Of a DNA stretch of 64,000 nt, positions 28,613 to 37,898 are shown one piece after another. A program made the translations under genes and the position numbers. Numbering within the stretch: the stretch's first letter is position 1; each line of letters starts with the position of its first letter. The notes under the pieces were generated by a model, which saw nothing but the letters and a program-made list of their open reading frames with translations, did no database searches and was not told where the DNA came from. Origin of the DNA: Streptomyces luteolifulvus (GTDB lineage: Bacteria; Actinomycetota; Actinomycetes; Streptomycetales; Streptomycetaceae); NCBI RefSeq assembly GCF_008806595.1, contig NZ_VZRB01000010.1:186001-250000 (forward strand). The letters run 5' to 3'.

Positions 28613-30067
28613 ATGCCTGACAACGCTGCGCCCCTCTCCCACGAGTCCACCGCCTTTCGTGCCGCCCTCGATGTGATCCGCGCCGTCGAGCCGCGCGTGG
28701 CCGACGCCATCGGCCAGGAGGTCGCCGACCAGCGCGAGATGCTCAAGCTGATCGCCTCCGAGAACTACGCCTCCCCGGCCACCCTCCTGGCGATGGGCAA
28801 CTGGTTCAGCGACAAGTACGCCGAGGGCACCATCGGCCGCCGCTTCTACGCCGGCTGCCGCAATGTCGACACCGTCGAGTCCCTCGCCGCCGAGCATGCC
28901 AAGGAGCTCTTCGGCGCCCGCCACGCCTACGTCCAGCCGCACTCCGGCATCGACGCCAACCTCGTCGCCTTCTGGTCCGTCCTCGCCCAGCGAGTGGAGA
29001 CCCCCGCCCTGGAGAAGGCCGGCGTCCGCCAGGTCAACGACCTCTCCGACGCCGACTGGGCCGAGCTCCGTCAGGCCTTCGGCAACCAGCGCATGCTCGG
29101 CATGTCCCTGGACGCCGGCGGCCACCTCACCCACGGCTTCCGCCCGAACATCTCCGGCAAGATGTTCGACCAGCGCTCCTACGGCACCGACCCCGCCACC
29201 GGCCTTCTCGACTACGAGGCCCTGCGCGCCAGCGCCCGCGAGTTCAAGCCGCTCATCATCGTCGCCGGCTACTCCGCCTACCCCCGTCTCGTGAACTTCC
29301 GCATCATGCGCGAGATCGCCGACGAGGTCGGTGCCACGCTCATGGTCGACATGGCCCACTTCGCGGGTCTCGTCGCCGGCAAGGTCCTCACCGGCGACTT
29401 CGACCCCGTCCCGCACGCCCAGATCGTCACCACCACCACCCACAAGTCGCTGCGCGGCCCCCGCGGCGGCATGGTCCTGTGCGACGACTCCCTCAAGGAC
29501 CAGGTGGACCGCGGCTGCCCGATGGTCCTCGGCGGCCCGCTCCCGCACGTCATGGCCGCCAAGGCGGTCGCCTTCGCGGAGGCCCGCCAGGACTCCTTCC
29601 GCGACTACGCCCAGCGCATCGTCGACAACTCCCGCGCCCTCGCCGAAGGCCTGATGCGCCGTGGCGCCACGCTTGTCACCGGCGGCACCGACAACCACCT
29701 CAACCTGATCGACGTCGCCTCCTCCTACAGCCTCACCGGCCGCCAGGCCGAGGCCGCTCTCCTCGAATCCGGCATCGTCACCAACCGCAACGCCATCCCC
29801 GCCGACCCCAACGGCGCCTGGTACACCTCCGGCATCCGCATCGGCACCCCGGCGCTGACCACGCGCGGCCTCGGCACCGCCGAGATGGACGAGGTCGCGG
29901 GCCTCATCGACCGCGTCCTGACCACCACGGAGGCCGGCACCACCAGCAAGGGCGCCCCCTCCAAGGCCCAGCACATCCTCGACCCGAAGATCGCGGACGA
30001 GATCTCCCGCCGCGCCACCGACCTCGTGTCCGGCTTCCCGCTGTACCCGGAGATCGACCTCGGCTGA
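28613..30067 (+). CDS. glyA: Serine hydroxymethyltransferase
   Basis: PLP enzyme that moves the serine C3 to THF, giving glycine and 5,10-methylene-THF. The 484 residues are longer than the approximately 420-residue E. coli type and fit the long actinobacterial form; an insertion lies around LAQRVETPALEKAGVRQVND. It shows LIASENYASPATLLAMGN, NVDTVESLAAEHAKELFG, VQPHSGIDANLVAFW, VDMAHFAGLVA and the PLP Lys in TTTTHKSLRGPRGGM. The ATG at 28613 has GGAGGT 6 bases upstream; earlier in-frame GTGs lie inside the riboswitch. It feeds the folate pool used by FolD, PurN and PurH nearby. Confidence 0.97.
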   Translation: MPDNAAPLSHESTAFRAALDVIRAVEPRVADAIGQEVADQREMLKLIASENYASPATLLAMGNWFSDKYAEGTIGRRFYAGCRNVDTVESLAAEHAKELFGARHAYVQPHSGIDANLVAFWSVLAQRVETPALEKAGVRQVNDLSDADWAELRQAFGNQRMLGMSLDAGGHLTHGFRPNISGKMFDQRSYGTDPATGLLDYEALRASAREFKPLIIVAGYSAYPRLVNFRIMREIADEVGATLMVDMAHFAGLVAGKVLTGDFDPVPHAQIVTTTTHKSLRGPRGGMVLCDDSLKDQVDRGCPMVLGGPLPHVMAAKAVAFAEARQDSFRDYAQRIVDNSRALAEGLMRRGATLVTGGTDNHLNLIDVASSYSLTGRQAEAALLESGIVTNRNAIPADPNGAWYTSGIRIGTPALTTRGLGTAEMDEVAGLIDRVLTTTEAGTTSKGAPSKAQHILDPKIADEISRRATDLVSGFPLYPEIDLG

Positions 30068-30108
30068 CACATCCCTCGCTCGTTCGCGGGCGATGCTCTG
30101 ACCAGTGG

Positions 30109-30146
30109 CTCGCGGCGGTCCGGTTTTCCGTGCCGGCCGCCGCGAG
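30109..30146. terminator. Terminator between convergent glyA and the 30153 gene
   Basis: CTCGCGGCGG (30109-30118) pairs perfectly with CCGCCGCGAG (30137-30146). The loop contains CCGG-TTTTCCGTG-CCGG, which extends the stem. It lies 42 bases after glyA and just before the end of the minus-strand gene. Confidence 0.75.
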
Positions 30147-30152
30147 GCGGTC

Positions 30153-30833
30153 TCACACGTCACGCAGCTCCTGCCGAGGGCCGGGCTCTCGCATCCGCCC
30201 CCATCCGTCTCCCACCGGGACCCGTAGCGCGAGCGGCCGCAGGACCAGCGCCAGCACGGCTCCGGCCGCCGCGCCCGGCAGCGCCCACCACCAGTCGGTC
30301 CCGTGGCCCGCGGTTTCCGCCGAATCCGGCTGCCGGGGAGCCGGGACGATCCCCGTATCACCGTCGCCCGAGACCTTGCCCGTCACGCCCAAGGATTTGA
30401 ACAGGGCTCGCAGCTGGGCGGGGTGCATGGCACGGTGCCAGTAGCCGTTCATGTTCTCGGGTGCCTCTGCCGCCGTGTGGATCCACACGGCCTGAGGCCT
30501 GGACTCGACGACATAGACCTGGTCCATCCGCCACGGCGATATGTCGTGCGCCATCCATGTGACATTGATCTGACGCGCAGGGGCCAGATCGGCCTCCGGA
30601 GGCTTCCCCGGCGTGCCCCCGCCCGCTTCGCCCAGCAGGTTCCACAGCTCGCCGTAACGCCGGTCGGAGACATACAGCGCGGAGGCCTTCCCGCTCGACG
30701 GCGAGGTCACCAGCACACTGGTGGGCCCGCCCGCCGAAGCCGACGACGCGCCCCACAGCATCAGCACGAGCGTCCCCGCCAACGCCCCTGTCAGTACCGC
30801 CAGTTCACGAACCCTGTCCCTCCACCTGTGCAT
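30153..30833 (-). CDS. Secreted membrane-anchored protein of unknown function
   Basis: 226 residues. The N-terminus carries a signal sequence (VLTGALAGTLVLMLWGASSASA). The exported domain of about 130 residues includes SVLVTSPSSGKASALYVSDR, INVTWMAHDISPWRMDQVYV and GYWHRAMHPAQLRALFKSLG. A C-terminal membrane helix follows (WWWALPGAAAGAVLALVLRPL) with a short basic cytoplasmic end. I do not recognise a named family. ATG 30833 is preferred, with GGGGGATGGG just upstream. It lies downstream of, and on the same strand as, the ECF sigma/partner pair with a gap of 78 bases, so it may belong to their transcript. Confidence 0.8.
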   Translation of the reverse strand: MHRWRDRVRELAVLTGALAGTLVLMLWGASSASAGGPTSVLVTSPSSGKASALYVSDRRYGELWNLLGEAGGGTPGKPPEADLAPARQINVTWMAHDISPWRMDQVYVVESRPQAVWIHTAAEAPENMNGYWHRAMHPAQLRALFKSLGVTGKVSGDGDTGIVPAPRQPDSAETAGHGTDWWWALPGAAAGAVLALVLRPLALRVPVGDGWGRMREPGPRQELRDV

Positions 30834-30911
30834 CCCATCCCCCAGCCGGTCGGTTTCCGTGTCACTTCTGGTACACCGCCCGGCCCGCCGAGGTTCCCAC
30901 CCCGGCACGCA

Positions 30912-31859
30912 CTATTTCGGAGCCTTGGCGTCCAGGGACTTGGCGATCTCCACCGCACGCCCGCGCGAGGCCACGCCCTCCAGCCGGAGCGTCAGGTCCG
31001 CGCCGCCGGCGGCCGCGTGGGTCCACAGCAGCGTCGGCCCGGCCGTCCGCTCCCTACGGGTGAAGTGGTCGCCGTCGGCATCCACCAGCCAGAAACTCAG
31101 CACATGCGGCCGAGGGAACCACAGAGCCACGTCCCGCCCCCCACCGCCCGAGGCGTCGGCACTCAGCGAGATCCACTCCCATGGGTCGGGCACGGACTTG
31201 GCGAAGCCGATGTCCAGGCGGGCCGGATACTCGTCCAGCCGGATCGTGCGCCCCTGCTCGCGCCAGCACAGGCTCACCAGGAAGCGGCCCTGCGGTTCGA
31301 CGGCCACCGTCACCGCGTCCGGGGCCCCGAGCGCCCCCGGCACCAGCGGCTCGAACCCGGCCCTCCGCGCGGCCTCGGCACGTGGGACCGCGTGCCCGCA
31401 GCCGGGCACCTCGGCCCCCGGCGACGGCACCGCCGACGGGTCGTGGCGCACCTCGACCCCGCCGAAGCCGAACCAGTCCACGACCGCCGCCCGCACCGGC
31501 GGGGTGAGCGCGAGGACCGTGAGCAGACCGCACAGCGCCGCCGTCAGGGAACGCCACCGCGCCCGCGACCAGCGCCGCAGCGCCCGCAGCCGCTCACCGG
31601 CCCCCGGTGGCTCGGCCACCGGGGGCGGCAACTGCTCGGCGAGTATCCGCTCCAGCACCCGCTCCACCATCGACTCGGGCCCGGCCGCCCCCGGCACATC
31701 CAGGCAACGCCCGAGCGCCCGCAGCTCCTCCGGCAGCCGGGAGGCACCCTCGCGAGTTCGCCCGCCGCCACGGCCGCCCGGCACTGTGCGGTCGGCGCCC
31801 TCCCCGGCACCCGCGCCCTCACCGCCGTACTCCTCCCGCCCGTCACTCACGCTCGTCAC
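30912..31859 (-). CDS. Membrane partner of the ECF sigma factor, possible anti-sigma factor
   Basis: 315 residues. The N-terminal 95 residues are cytoplasmic (PEELRALGRCLDVPG, VERVLERILAEQLPPPVA), followed by one membrane helix (LTAALCGLLTVLALTPPV) and an exported domain of about 190 residues (PRAEAARRAGFEPLVPGALG, DAVTVAVEPQGRFLVSLCWR). The layout and the 17-base overlap with the upstream sigma gene suggest an anti-sigma or signal-receiving role. The typical zinc HxxxCxxC motif is not present, so this is inference from context. GTG 31859 lies inside the sigma gene. Confidence 0.75.
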   Translation of the reverse strand: MTSVSDGREEYGGEGAGAGEGADRTVPGGRGGGRTREGASRLPEELRALGRCLDVPGAAGPESMVERVLERILAEQLPPPVAEPPGAGERLRALRRWSRARWRSLTAALCGLLTVLALTPPVRAAVVDWFGFGGVEVRHDPSAVPSPGAEVPGCGHAVPRAEAARRAGFEPLVPGALGAPDAVTVAVEPQGRFLVSLCWREQGRTIRLDEYPARLDIGFAKSVPDPWEWISLSADASGGGGRDVALWFPRPHVLSFWLVDADGDHFTRRERTAGPTLLWTHAAAGGADLTLRLEGVASRGRAVEIAKSLDAKAPK

Positions 31860-32445
31860 CCCCTTCCCGAGGCTGAAAATCCGGCAGCAGCCGGCCCAGC
31901 CTGCGCAGCGCGCGGTTGAGCCGGGACTTCACCGTGCCCCGGGGCCAGCCCAGCGCCTGGGCCGTCTCCGGCTCGTCCATCTCCAGCAGATAGCGGTAGG
32001 TGACGACCAGACGGTGCTCCTCGCTCAGCTTCTCCAGGGCCGCCAGCAGTGCCGCGCGGCGCTCGGTCTCGAGTGTCGCGACCGCCGGATCGGCCGACTC
32101 CGGTATCAGCGGCTCCGCCTCCACGAACGCCGCCTCGCGGCCCGCGAGCGTGCGCTGCCGCGCCGCCGTGCGCACTGTGTTTCTCGTCTCATTGGCGACG
32201 ATCGCGAGCAGCCACGGCTTGAACGCCGCGCCGTCCCGGAATCGCCCCAGCGAGCAGTAGGCCTTGACGAAGGCCTGCTGCACCACGTCCTCCGCGTCCG
32301 CACCCGCGCCAAGTGCCGCGGCCGCCCGCAGCGCGATGCCGGTGTGGGCCCGCACCAGCTCGGCATACGCCTCCGGCTCTCCGGCGCGTACGCGTGCGAT
32401 CACCACGGCCTCATCGACGATGCGGCCCCCCTCCCGCGTCCTCAC
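31843..32445 (-). CDS. ECF-family RNA polymerase sigma factor
   Basis: 200 residues. Region 2 (AYAELVRAHTGIALRAAAAL, DAEDVVQQAFVKAYCSLGRF, AFKPWLLAIVANETRNTVR) and region 4 (ALEKLSEEHRLVVTYRYLLE, ETAQALGWPRGTVKSRLNRA) give the standard ECF layout that recognises specific -35/-10 elements. GTG 32445 is used; an AAGAG sequence is close upstream. The overlapping downstream gene encodes a membrane protein likely to control it. It is divergent from trpS with a gap of under 100 bases. Confidence 0.93.
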   Translation of the reverse strand: MRTREGGRIVDEAVVIARVRAGEPEAYAELVRAHTGIALRAAAALGAGADAEDVVQQAFVKAYCSLGRFRDGAAFKPWLLAIVANETRNTVRTAARQRTLAGREAAFVEAEPLIPESADPAVATLETERRAALLAALEKLSEEHRLVVTYRYLLEMDEPETAQALGWPRGTVKSRLNRALRRLGRLLPDFQPREGGDERE

Positions 32446-32534
32446 ACTCTTGTTACACCGCCGGAGACGAATCGGTTCCCACCTGTTTCGGGCCCGTTCC
32501 GGACCGCCCCCCGAGACCTGAGAGAATGGTGAGC

Positions 32535-33548
32535 ATGGCCTCTGACCGACCTCGCGTGCTCTCCGGAATCCAGCCCACCGCGGGCTCGTTCCACCTCGGC
32601 AACTACCTCGGCGCCGTCCGCCAGTGGGTGGCGCTGCAGGAGACCCACGACGCGTTCTACATGGTCGTCGACCTGCACGCGATCACGGTCCCGCAGGACC
32701 CGGCGGAGCTGCGCGCGAACACGCGTCTGGCAGCCGCCCAGCTCCTCGCGGCCGGCCTCGACCCGGAGCGCTGCACGCTCTTCGTCCAGAGCCATGTCCC
32801 CGAGCACGCCCAGCTCGCCTGGATCATGAACTGCCTGACCGGCTTCGGCGAGGCGTCCCGTATGACCCAGTTCAAGGACAAGTCCGCCAAGCAGGGCGCC
32901 GACCGCGCCTCTGTCGGCCTGTTCACGTATCCGATCCTCCAGGTCGCGGACATCCTGCTCTACCAGGCCAACGAGGTCCCGGTGGGCGAGGACCAGCGTC
33001 AGCACATCGAGCTCACCCGTGACCTCGCCGAGCGCTTCAACGGCCGCTTCGGACAGACCTTCACGAGCCCCAAGCCGTACATCCTCAAGGAGACGGCGAA
33101 GATCTACGACCTCCAGGACCCGTCGATCAAGATGAGCAAGTCGGCGTCCACGCCGAAGGGCCTCATCAACCTCCTCGACGATCCGAAGGCCACCGCGAAG
33201 AAGGTCAAGAGCGCGGTCACCGACACGGACACCGTCATCCGGTTCGACCCGGAGGCCAAGCCGGGCGTCAGCAATCTGCTCACCATCTACTCCACCCTCA
33301 CCGGCAAGCCGATCGCCGAGCTGGAGACGGACTACGAGGGCAAGATGTACGGCGCGCTCAAGACGGATCTCGCCGAGGTCATGGTCGAGTTCGTGACGCC
33401 GTTCCGGGAGCGGACCCAGCAGTATCTGGACGACCCCGAGACGCTGGACTCGATCCTCGCCAAGGGAGCGGAGAAGGCGCGCGCCGTCGCCGCGGAAACG
33501 CTGGCGCACGCCTACGACCGAGTCGGCTTCCTGCCCGCGAAGCACTGA
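32535..33548 (+). CDS. trpS: Tryptophanyl-tRNA synthetase
   Basis: Class I aminoacyl-tRNA synthetase charging tRNA-Trp. At 337 residues it is the usual compact bacterial length. It shows GIQPTAGSFHLGNYLGAVRQ (the HIGH-like motif in SFHLGN), the tryptophan pocket region MVVDLHAITV, YPILQVADILLYQANEVPVG and the KMSKS loop (SIKMSKSASTPKG). ATG 32535 is preferred, with AGAGA nine bases upstream; an ATG at 32526 would add MVS. Streptomyces often carry a second TrpRS, sometimes linked to resistance, so this may be one of two. Confidence 0.96.
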   Translation: MASDRPRVLSGIQPTAGSFHLGNYLGAVRQWVALQETHDAFYMVVDLHAITVPQDPAELRANTRLAAAQLLAAGLDPERCTLFVQSHVPEHAQLAWIMNCLTGFGEASRMTQFKDKSAKQGADRASVGLFTYPILQVADILLYQANEVPVGEDQRQHIELTRDLAERFNGRFGQTFTSPKPYILKETAKIYDLQDPSIKMSKSASTPKGLINLLDDPKATAKKVKSAVTDTDTVIRFDPEAKPGVSNLLTIYSTLTGKPIAELETDYEGKMYGALKTDLAEVMVEFVTPFRERTQQYLDDPETLDSILAKGAEKARAVAAETLAHAYDRVGFLPAKH

Positions 33549-33687
33549 GCCGCACACGCGCCCGCACGTACTGATGGACAGAGCGCTGCACATCACTCCG
33601 GTTGCGCCTGCCCGCAACCCCGGGCGTGGCCGTACAGTCGATAGCCGGACGGCTGAGAACAAATCCGTCACGACGACAGGAGACGAC

Positions 33688-34266
33688 GTGGGGACCGTAA
33701 CGATCGGCGTGTCGATCGCGGTCCCGGAGCCTCACGGCAGCCTGCTCCAACAGCTGCGCGCGGGCTTCGGTGACGCCGCGGCTCACGGCATCCCCACGCA
33801 CATCACCCTGCTGCCGCCGACAGAGATCGAGGCCGGCGAGCTGGCGGCCGTCGAGGCGTATCTCACCGAGGTCGCCGCGGCCGGCCGGCCCTTCCCCATG
33901 CGACTGTCCGGCACCGGAACATTCCGGCCGCTGTCGCCGGTCGTCTACGTGCGGGTCCTCGAGGGCGCTGAAGGCTGCACCTGGCTGCAGAAGCAGGTCC
34001 GCGACGCCTCCGGCCCCGTGGCACGCGAACTGCAGTTCCCGTACCACCCCCATGTCACCGTGGCGCACGGCATCGACGACGAGGCGATGGACCGCGCGTT
34101 CACGGAGCTCGCCGACTACGAGGCCCAGTGGTCGTGCACCGGTTTCGCCCTCTACGAACAGGGCCCCGACGGCATCTGGCGCAAGCTGCGCGAGTACGCG
34201 TTCGGCAGCTCGGTGGTCCCACCTCAGGCGGGCCACGTCGACCGGGGCTCGATTCCCCTGCGATGA
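33688..34266 (+). CDS. 2'-5' RNA ligase-family 2H phosphoesterase
   Basis: 192 residues with the two HxTx motifs that define the 2H phosphoesterase fold: THITLLPP near residue 35 and HPHVTVAHG near residue 120. Relatives act on 2'-5' RNA bonds or cyclic phosphates; the biological substrate here is unknown. The GTG at 33688 is chosen because AGGAGACGAC stands directly upstream and the first strand (TIGVSIAVPEP) begins at once. An in-frame extension to 33574 is rejected. It follows trpS at 139 bases. Codon use matches the neighbours. Confidence 0.88.
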   Translation: MGTVTIGVSIAVPEPHGSLLQQLRAGFGDAAAHGIPTHITLLPPTEIEAGELAAVEAYLTEVAAAGRPFPMRLSGTGTFRPLSPVVYVRVLEGAEGCTWLQKQVRDASGPVARELQFPYHPHVTVAHGIDDEAMDRAFTELADYEAQWSCTGFALYEQGPDGIWRKLREYAFGSSVVPPQAGHVDRGSIPLR

Positions 34267-34296
34267 GTGACGGGTCCCCGGGGCCGGCCTGACACC

Positions 34297-35052
34297 CTAG
34301 ATCGGCAGGCGCCTGAACACCGCTCGCGGAACGTGCCGCAGCGCCGACATCAGCACCCGGAGCAGGCCCGGTACCCACACTGTTTCCGAGCCTCGGCGCA
34401 GGCCCAGTTCGATGGCCGTGGCGACGGCCTCGGGGGTGGTGGACAGGGGGGTCGCCTCCCGGCCCGCGGTCATTCTCGAGTGGACGAAGCCGGGGCGTAC
34501 GACCATGACGTGTGCGCCCGTGCCGTACAGCGCGTCACCGAGGCCCTGGGCGAAGACGTCCAGGCCGGCCTTGCTGGAGCCGTAGATGAAGTCGGAGCGG
34601 CGGGCCCGTTCGCCGGCGACCGAGGAGAGGACGACCAGCGTGCCGTGGCCCTGGGTCTGCAGGGCCCGCGCGCTGACCAGGCCCGCGGACACCGCGCCGA
34701 TGTAGTTGGTCCGGGCGACGCGCACCGCGTTCACCGGCTCGCGTTCGTCGTGCGCCTGGTCGCCGAGGATGCCGAAGGCGAGCAGCACCATGTCGATCTC
34801 GCCTTCCGCGAAGACCTTGTCGAGCACGGTCTCGTGCGACTCGGGGTCGAGCGCGTCGAAGGCGACGGTGTGCACGTCGGCGCCCAGCGCGCGCAGATGT
34901 GCAGCGGCCGACTCCATGGCGGTCGAGGGGCGCCCCGCCAGCCATACCGTGCGGGTGCGGCGGGCGATGAGGCGTCGCGCGGTGGCCAGCGCGATCTCGG
35001 ACGTACCGCCGAGGACGAGCAGGGACTGGGGGAGGCCGAAGGCGTCCTTCAC
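34297..35052 (-). CDS. Short-chain dehydrogenase resembling DprE2
   Basis: 251 residues. It shows an SDR Rossmann start (LLVLGGTSEIALATARRLI), an Asp-Ala pair after strand 3 (VAFDALDPES), catalytic Ser in VVLSSVAGERARRS and the YxxxK motif in FIYGSSKAGLD. The TSEIALA glycine loop and length match the decaprenylphospho-2-keto-ribose reductase (DprE2) family. In mycobacteria that enzyme makes DPA for arabinan; Streptomyces lack arabinogalactan, so the natural substrate is open. The GTG at 35052 has AGGAGC at good spacing; an ATG at 35103 would add 17 residues. Confidence 0.87.
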   Translation of the reverse strand: MKDAFGLPQSLLVLGGTSEIALATARRLIARRTRTVWLAGRPSTAMESAAAHLRALGADVHTVAFDALDPESHETVLDKVFAEGEIDMVLLAFGILGDQAHDEREPVNAVRVARTNYIGAVSAGLVSARALQTQGHGTLVVLSSVAGERARRSDFIYGSSKAGLDVFAQGLGDALYGTGAHVMVVRPGFVHSRMTAGREATPLSTTPEAVATAIELGLRRGSETVWVPGLLRVLMSALRHVPRAVFRRLPI

Positions 35053-35330
35053 GACAGCTCCTAGCGGTGAGCGGTGGGTGCCGGCGGGTCCGGGTGCAGA
35101 CATCTCGACGACCGTATCGTTCCGTATTGCCCCTATATCAGCGATTAGTTGTGAAACTTCCGCTCGCTACCCGAAATGGGCGATTAATGGGATGTCGCTC
35201 AATATGACTGGACCTCGACCACGAGAACCCCGAGGTACGGGCGCTTTCGGGGCACTCGTACATCAGAAGCACTCGAACATCGGGGGCACCCGAACAGGGT
35301 GTTCCGTCACGACGAGGGCAGAGTCGGATC

Positions 35331-36290
35331 ATGGACTGGCTGAAAAAGCTCCCCGTCATCGGGCCGCTGGTGACGCGCCTGGCCGCCACGCACGCGTGGC
35401 TGTCGTACGCCCGGCTGGACCGGGTGAAGTGGACCCGGCTGGCCGCCGCGATGACGTTCATCAGCTTCATCGCGCTCTTCCCGCTGCTCACCCTGGCGGC
35501 CGCGATCGCCGCCGCCACACTCAGCACCCGGCAGCAGAACCAGCTGGAGGACAAAATCGCCGAACAGGTGCCCGGCATCTCCGAGCAGCTGAACATCGAC
35601 GGTCTGGTCCAGAACGCGGGCACCGTCGGCCTCATCGCGGGCGCCGCCCTGCTGTTCACCGGCATCAGCTGGGCCGGCTCGATGCGCGAGTGTCTGAGGG
35701 CCGTGTGGGAGCTGCCCGACGACGAGGAGAACCCCGTCCTGCGCAAGGCGAAGGACCTGGGCATCCTCGTCGGACTCGGCGGTGCCGTGCTCCTCACCAT
35801 CGTGATTTCCACCGTCGCCTCCGCCATGGTCGGCTGGATCACCCGGCAGCTCGGGATCGACGAGGGCGGCTGGGGCGGCATCCTGCTGCGGATCGCCGCG
35901 TTCTCCGTCGCCGTACTCGCCGACTTCCTGCTGCTCCTGTACGTCCTCACGCTGCTGCCCGGCGTCGAACCGAAGCGCCGCCGGCTGATGGTGGCCGCCC
36001 TGACCGGCGCGGTCGGCTTCGAACTGCTGAAGCTGTTGCTGAGCGGCTATATGCAGGGCGTGGCCACGAGGAGCATGTACGGCGCGTTCGGCGTCCCCGT
36101 GGCCCTGCTGCTGTGGATCAACTTCACCGCGAAGCTGGTGCTGTTCTGCGCCGCCTGGACGGCGACGCAGAGCGAGGAGAGCGAGGAGGTCGAGGAGCGC
36201 GAGGAGAGCCAGGAGAGCGAGGACGGAGGGCAGGGCAGGGGCGTCAGCGGCGACGACGTACCAGATCAGGCAGCGGCCAGCGGCGGTTGA
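35331..36290 (+). CDS. YihY/BrkB-family inner-membrane protein
   Basis: 319 residues with about six membrane helices (AAAMTFISFIALFPLLTLAA, GTVGLIAGAALLFTGISWAG, DLGILVGLGGAVLLTIVIST, AAFSVAVLADFLLLLYVLTL and others) and the family motifs RMTFISFxALFP-like and MYGAFGVPVALLLWINFTAK. The C-terminus is a Glu-rich tail. The family was once called RNase BN; its true function is unknown. ATG 35331 follows a GAGGGCAGAGT stretch. Its last 47 bases overlap the end of the convergent D,D-carboxypeptidase gene. The 278 bases upstream contain no visible gene. Confidence 0.92.
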   Translation: MDWLKKLPVIGPLVTRLAATHAWLSYARLDRVKWTRLAAAMTFISFIALFPLLTLAAAIAAATLSTRQQNQLEDKIAEQVPGISEQLNIDGLVQNAGTVGLIAGAALLFTGISWAGSMRECLRAVWELPDDEENPVLRKAKDLGILVGLGGAVLLTIVISTVASAMVGWITRQLGIDEGGWGGILLRIAAFSVAVLADFLLLLYVLTLLPGVEPKRRRLMVAALTGAVGFELLKLLLSGYMQGVATRSMYGAFGVPVALLLWINFTAKLVLFCAAWTATQSEESEEVEEREESQESEDGGQGRGVSGDDVPDQAAASGG

Positions 36291-37518
36291 CCAGGAACGC
36301 GCCGGCCGCGAGCAGCACCAGCAGCCCGCCGGTGATCGCGAGCGCGATGCCCATGCCGCCGGAGCCGCCCTCGGCCGAGGCGCTCGCCACCGGCTTCTCG
36401 GAGTTCCCGGCCCCGCCGCCCGCCTCCCCGGAGGGCTTCGCTCCGGGCTGTGCGCTCGACTGCGCGGCGCTCTTCGGCGGCACGAGCTGACCCACCGGCT
36501 GGACCTTCCCGGCCGCCTTGAAGCCCCAGTCGAAGAGCTTGGCGGTCTCCTTGTAGACCTCGTTGTGCTCGCCCTGCTCCGGGTTCATGACCGTGACCAG
36601 CAGCACCTTGCCGCTCCGTTCGGCGACCCCGGTGAAGGTGGCGCCCGCGTTGGTGGTGTTGCCGTTCTTGACGCCCGCGATGCCCTGGTACACGGAGATG
36701 TCGGAGTCGCCGGTCAGCAGCCGGTTGGTGTTCTGGATCTCGAAGGACCCGCGGACCGACTTGCCCTTCTTTTTCCTCGTCTCGCCCGGGAACTTCGCGC
36801 TGACCGTCGAGCAGTACTCGCGGAAGTCCTTCTTCTGCAGTCCGGAGCGGGCGAAGAGCGTCAGGTCGTACGCGGAGGAGACCTGCCCCGGCGCGTCGTA
36901 GCCGTCGGGGCTGATCACGTGCGTGTCGAGGGCCTGGAGCTCCTCGGCGTGCTCGTTCATCTCCTTGACGGTGCTGCCGACGCCGCCGTTCATCGCGGAC
37001 AGGACGTGTACCGCGTCGTTGCCGGAGCGCAGGAAGACCCCGAGCCACAGGTCGTGGACCGTGTAGGACTCCTTCTCCTTTATCCCGACCATGCTGGAGC
37101 CGGCCCCGATGCCGGCCAGATCGGCGGGGGTGACCTTGTGCTTCTCGGTCTTCTGGAACTTCGGCAGGACGGTGTCCGCGAACAGCATCTTCAGCGTGCT
37201 CGCCGGTGGCAGCCGCCAGTGCGCGTTGTGTGCGGCGAGCACCTCACCGGACTCTGCGTCGGAGACGATCCACGACCGCGCGGTCAGGCCCTTCGGCAGT
37301 ACGGGGACCCCGCTCGCGAGGTTGACCTGCGTTCCGGGCTGTCCGAGGCGGGCGCCGCCCACGGCCGACATCTTCGCCGGGGGAGTGGCCGACGGGCTCG
37401 TGGTCGGGCTCGGAGCCGCGAACGCGGGCCCGGCGGTCAGAACGAGCGACGACATGGACGACAGGACAGCGGAAGCGACCAGCCGAGATCGCCTGGCGGT
37501 CTTTTTGGGTGCGGGCAC
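36244..37518 (-). CDS. D-alanyl-D-alanine carboxypeptidase (PBP5-like, S11 family)
   Basis: 424 residues. A signal peptide (RLVASAVLSSMSSLVLTAGP) directs export. The catalytic domain has the SxxK tetrad in PASTLKML, the SxN motif in LRSGNDAV and the third motif as KNGNTTNAG (KNG in place of KTG). A Ser/Ala/Gly-rich linker and a C-terminal membrane helix (IALAITGGLLVLLAAGAFLV) anchor the protein. The enzyme trims the terminal D-Ala of peptidoglycan stem peptides. The GTG at 37518 is the likely start, but the ribosome site is weak and a large upstream extension is rejected. Its 3' end overlaps the BrkB-like gene by 47 bases. Confidence 0.92.
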   Translation of the reverse strand: MPAPKKTARRSRLVASAVLSSMSSLVLTAGPAFAAPSPTTSPSATPPAKMSAVGGARLGQPGTQVNLASGVPVLPKGLTARSWIVSDAESGEVLAAHNAHWRLPPASTLKMLFADTVLPKFQKTEKHKVTPADLAGIGAGSSMVGIKEKESYTVHDLWLGVFLRSGNDAVHVLSAMNGGVGSTVKEMNEHAEELQALDTHVISPDGYDAPGQVSSAYDLTLFARSGLQKKDFREYCSTVSAKFPGETRKKKGKSVRGSFEIQNTNRLLTGDSDISVYQGIAGVKNGNTTNAGATFTGVAERSGKVLLVTVMNPEQGEHNEVYKETAKLFDWGFKAAGKVQPVGQLVPPKSAAQSSAQPGAKPSGEAGGGAGNSEKPVASASAEGGSGGMGIALAITGGLLVLLAAGAFLVNRRWPLPDLVRRRR

Positions 37519-37609
37519 GATCGAGAACGTACATGGCGTCGGATGTGAAGTCGTCACTCCCCTCCCACCCCGGCCATGGAACCGGACACCCGGCGGAGAT
37601 ACTGGGGGT

Positions 37610-37852
37610 ATGAAGCTCAGCCGCCCCGTCTCCTGGTTCCTGCTCGCCTTCGGGGTGTGGAGCTGGGTCATCTGGATCACTTTCGTCAAGAACCTCGTCA
37701 AGGACGGCAGCGGGCTCGCCTTCGACGACGCCGGCGACCCGACCGCGTACTTCTGGGTGCACCTGCTGCTGGCCGTCGTCTCCTTCGTATTGGGGACGGT
37801 CATCGGGGCCATCGGGTTGCGCGCACTGCGCGCACTGCGCCGGATGTCATAG
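37610..37852 (+). CDS. SCO4848-family small membrane protein
   Basis: 80 residues with two hydrophobic helices: WFLLAFGVWSWVIWITFVKN and YFWVHLLLAVVSFVLGTVIG. Between them is a conserved-looking loop (LVKDGSGLAFDDAGDPTA), and the basic end is LRALRRMS. It matches in length and pattern the small Streptomyces family named after SCO4848; the function is unknown. The ATG at 37610 follows GGCGGAG. It lies between, and divergent from, the carboxypeptidase gene and 46 bases before the metallophosphoesterase gene, so it may share a transcript with the latter. Confidence 0.87.
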   Translation: MKLSRPVSWFLLAFGVWSWVIWITFVKNLVKDGSGLAFDDAGDPTAYFWVHLLLAVVSFVLGTVIGAIGLRALRALRRMS

Positions 37853-37898
37853 CCGGCAGCCGCCACCATCGACGCAACCGACAGGGAGACACCGCTCA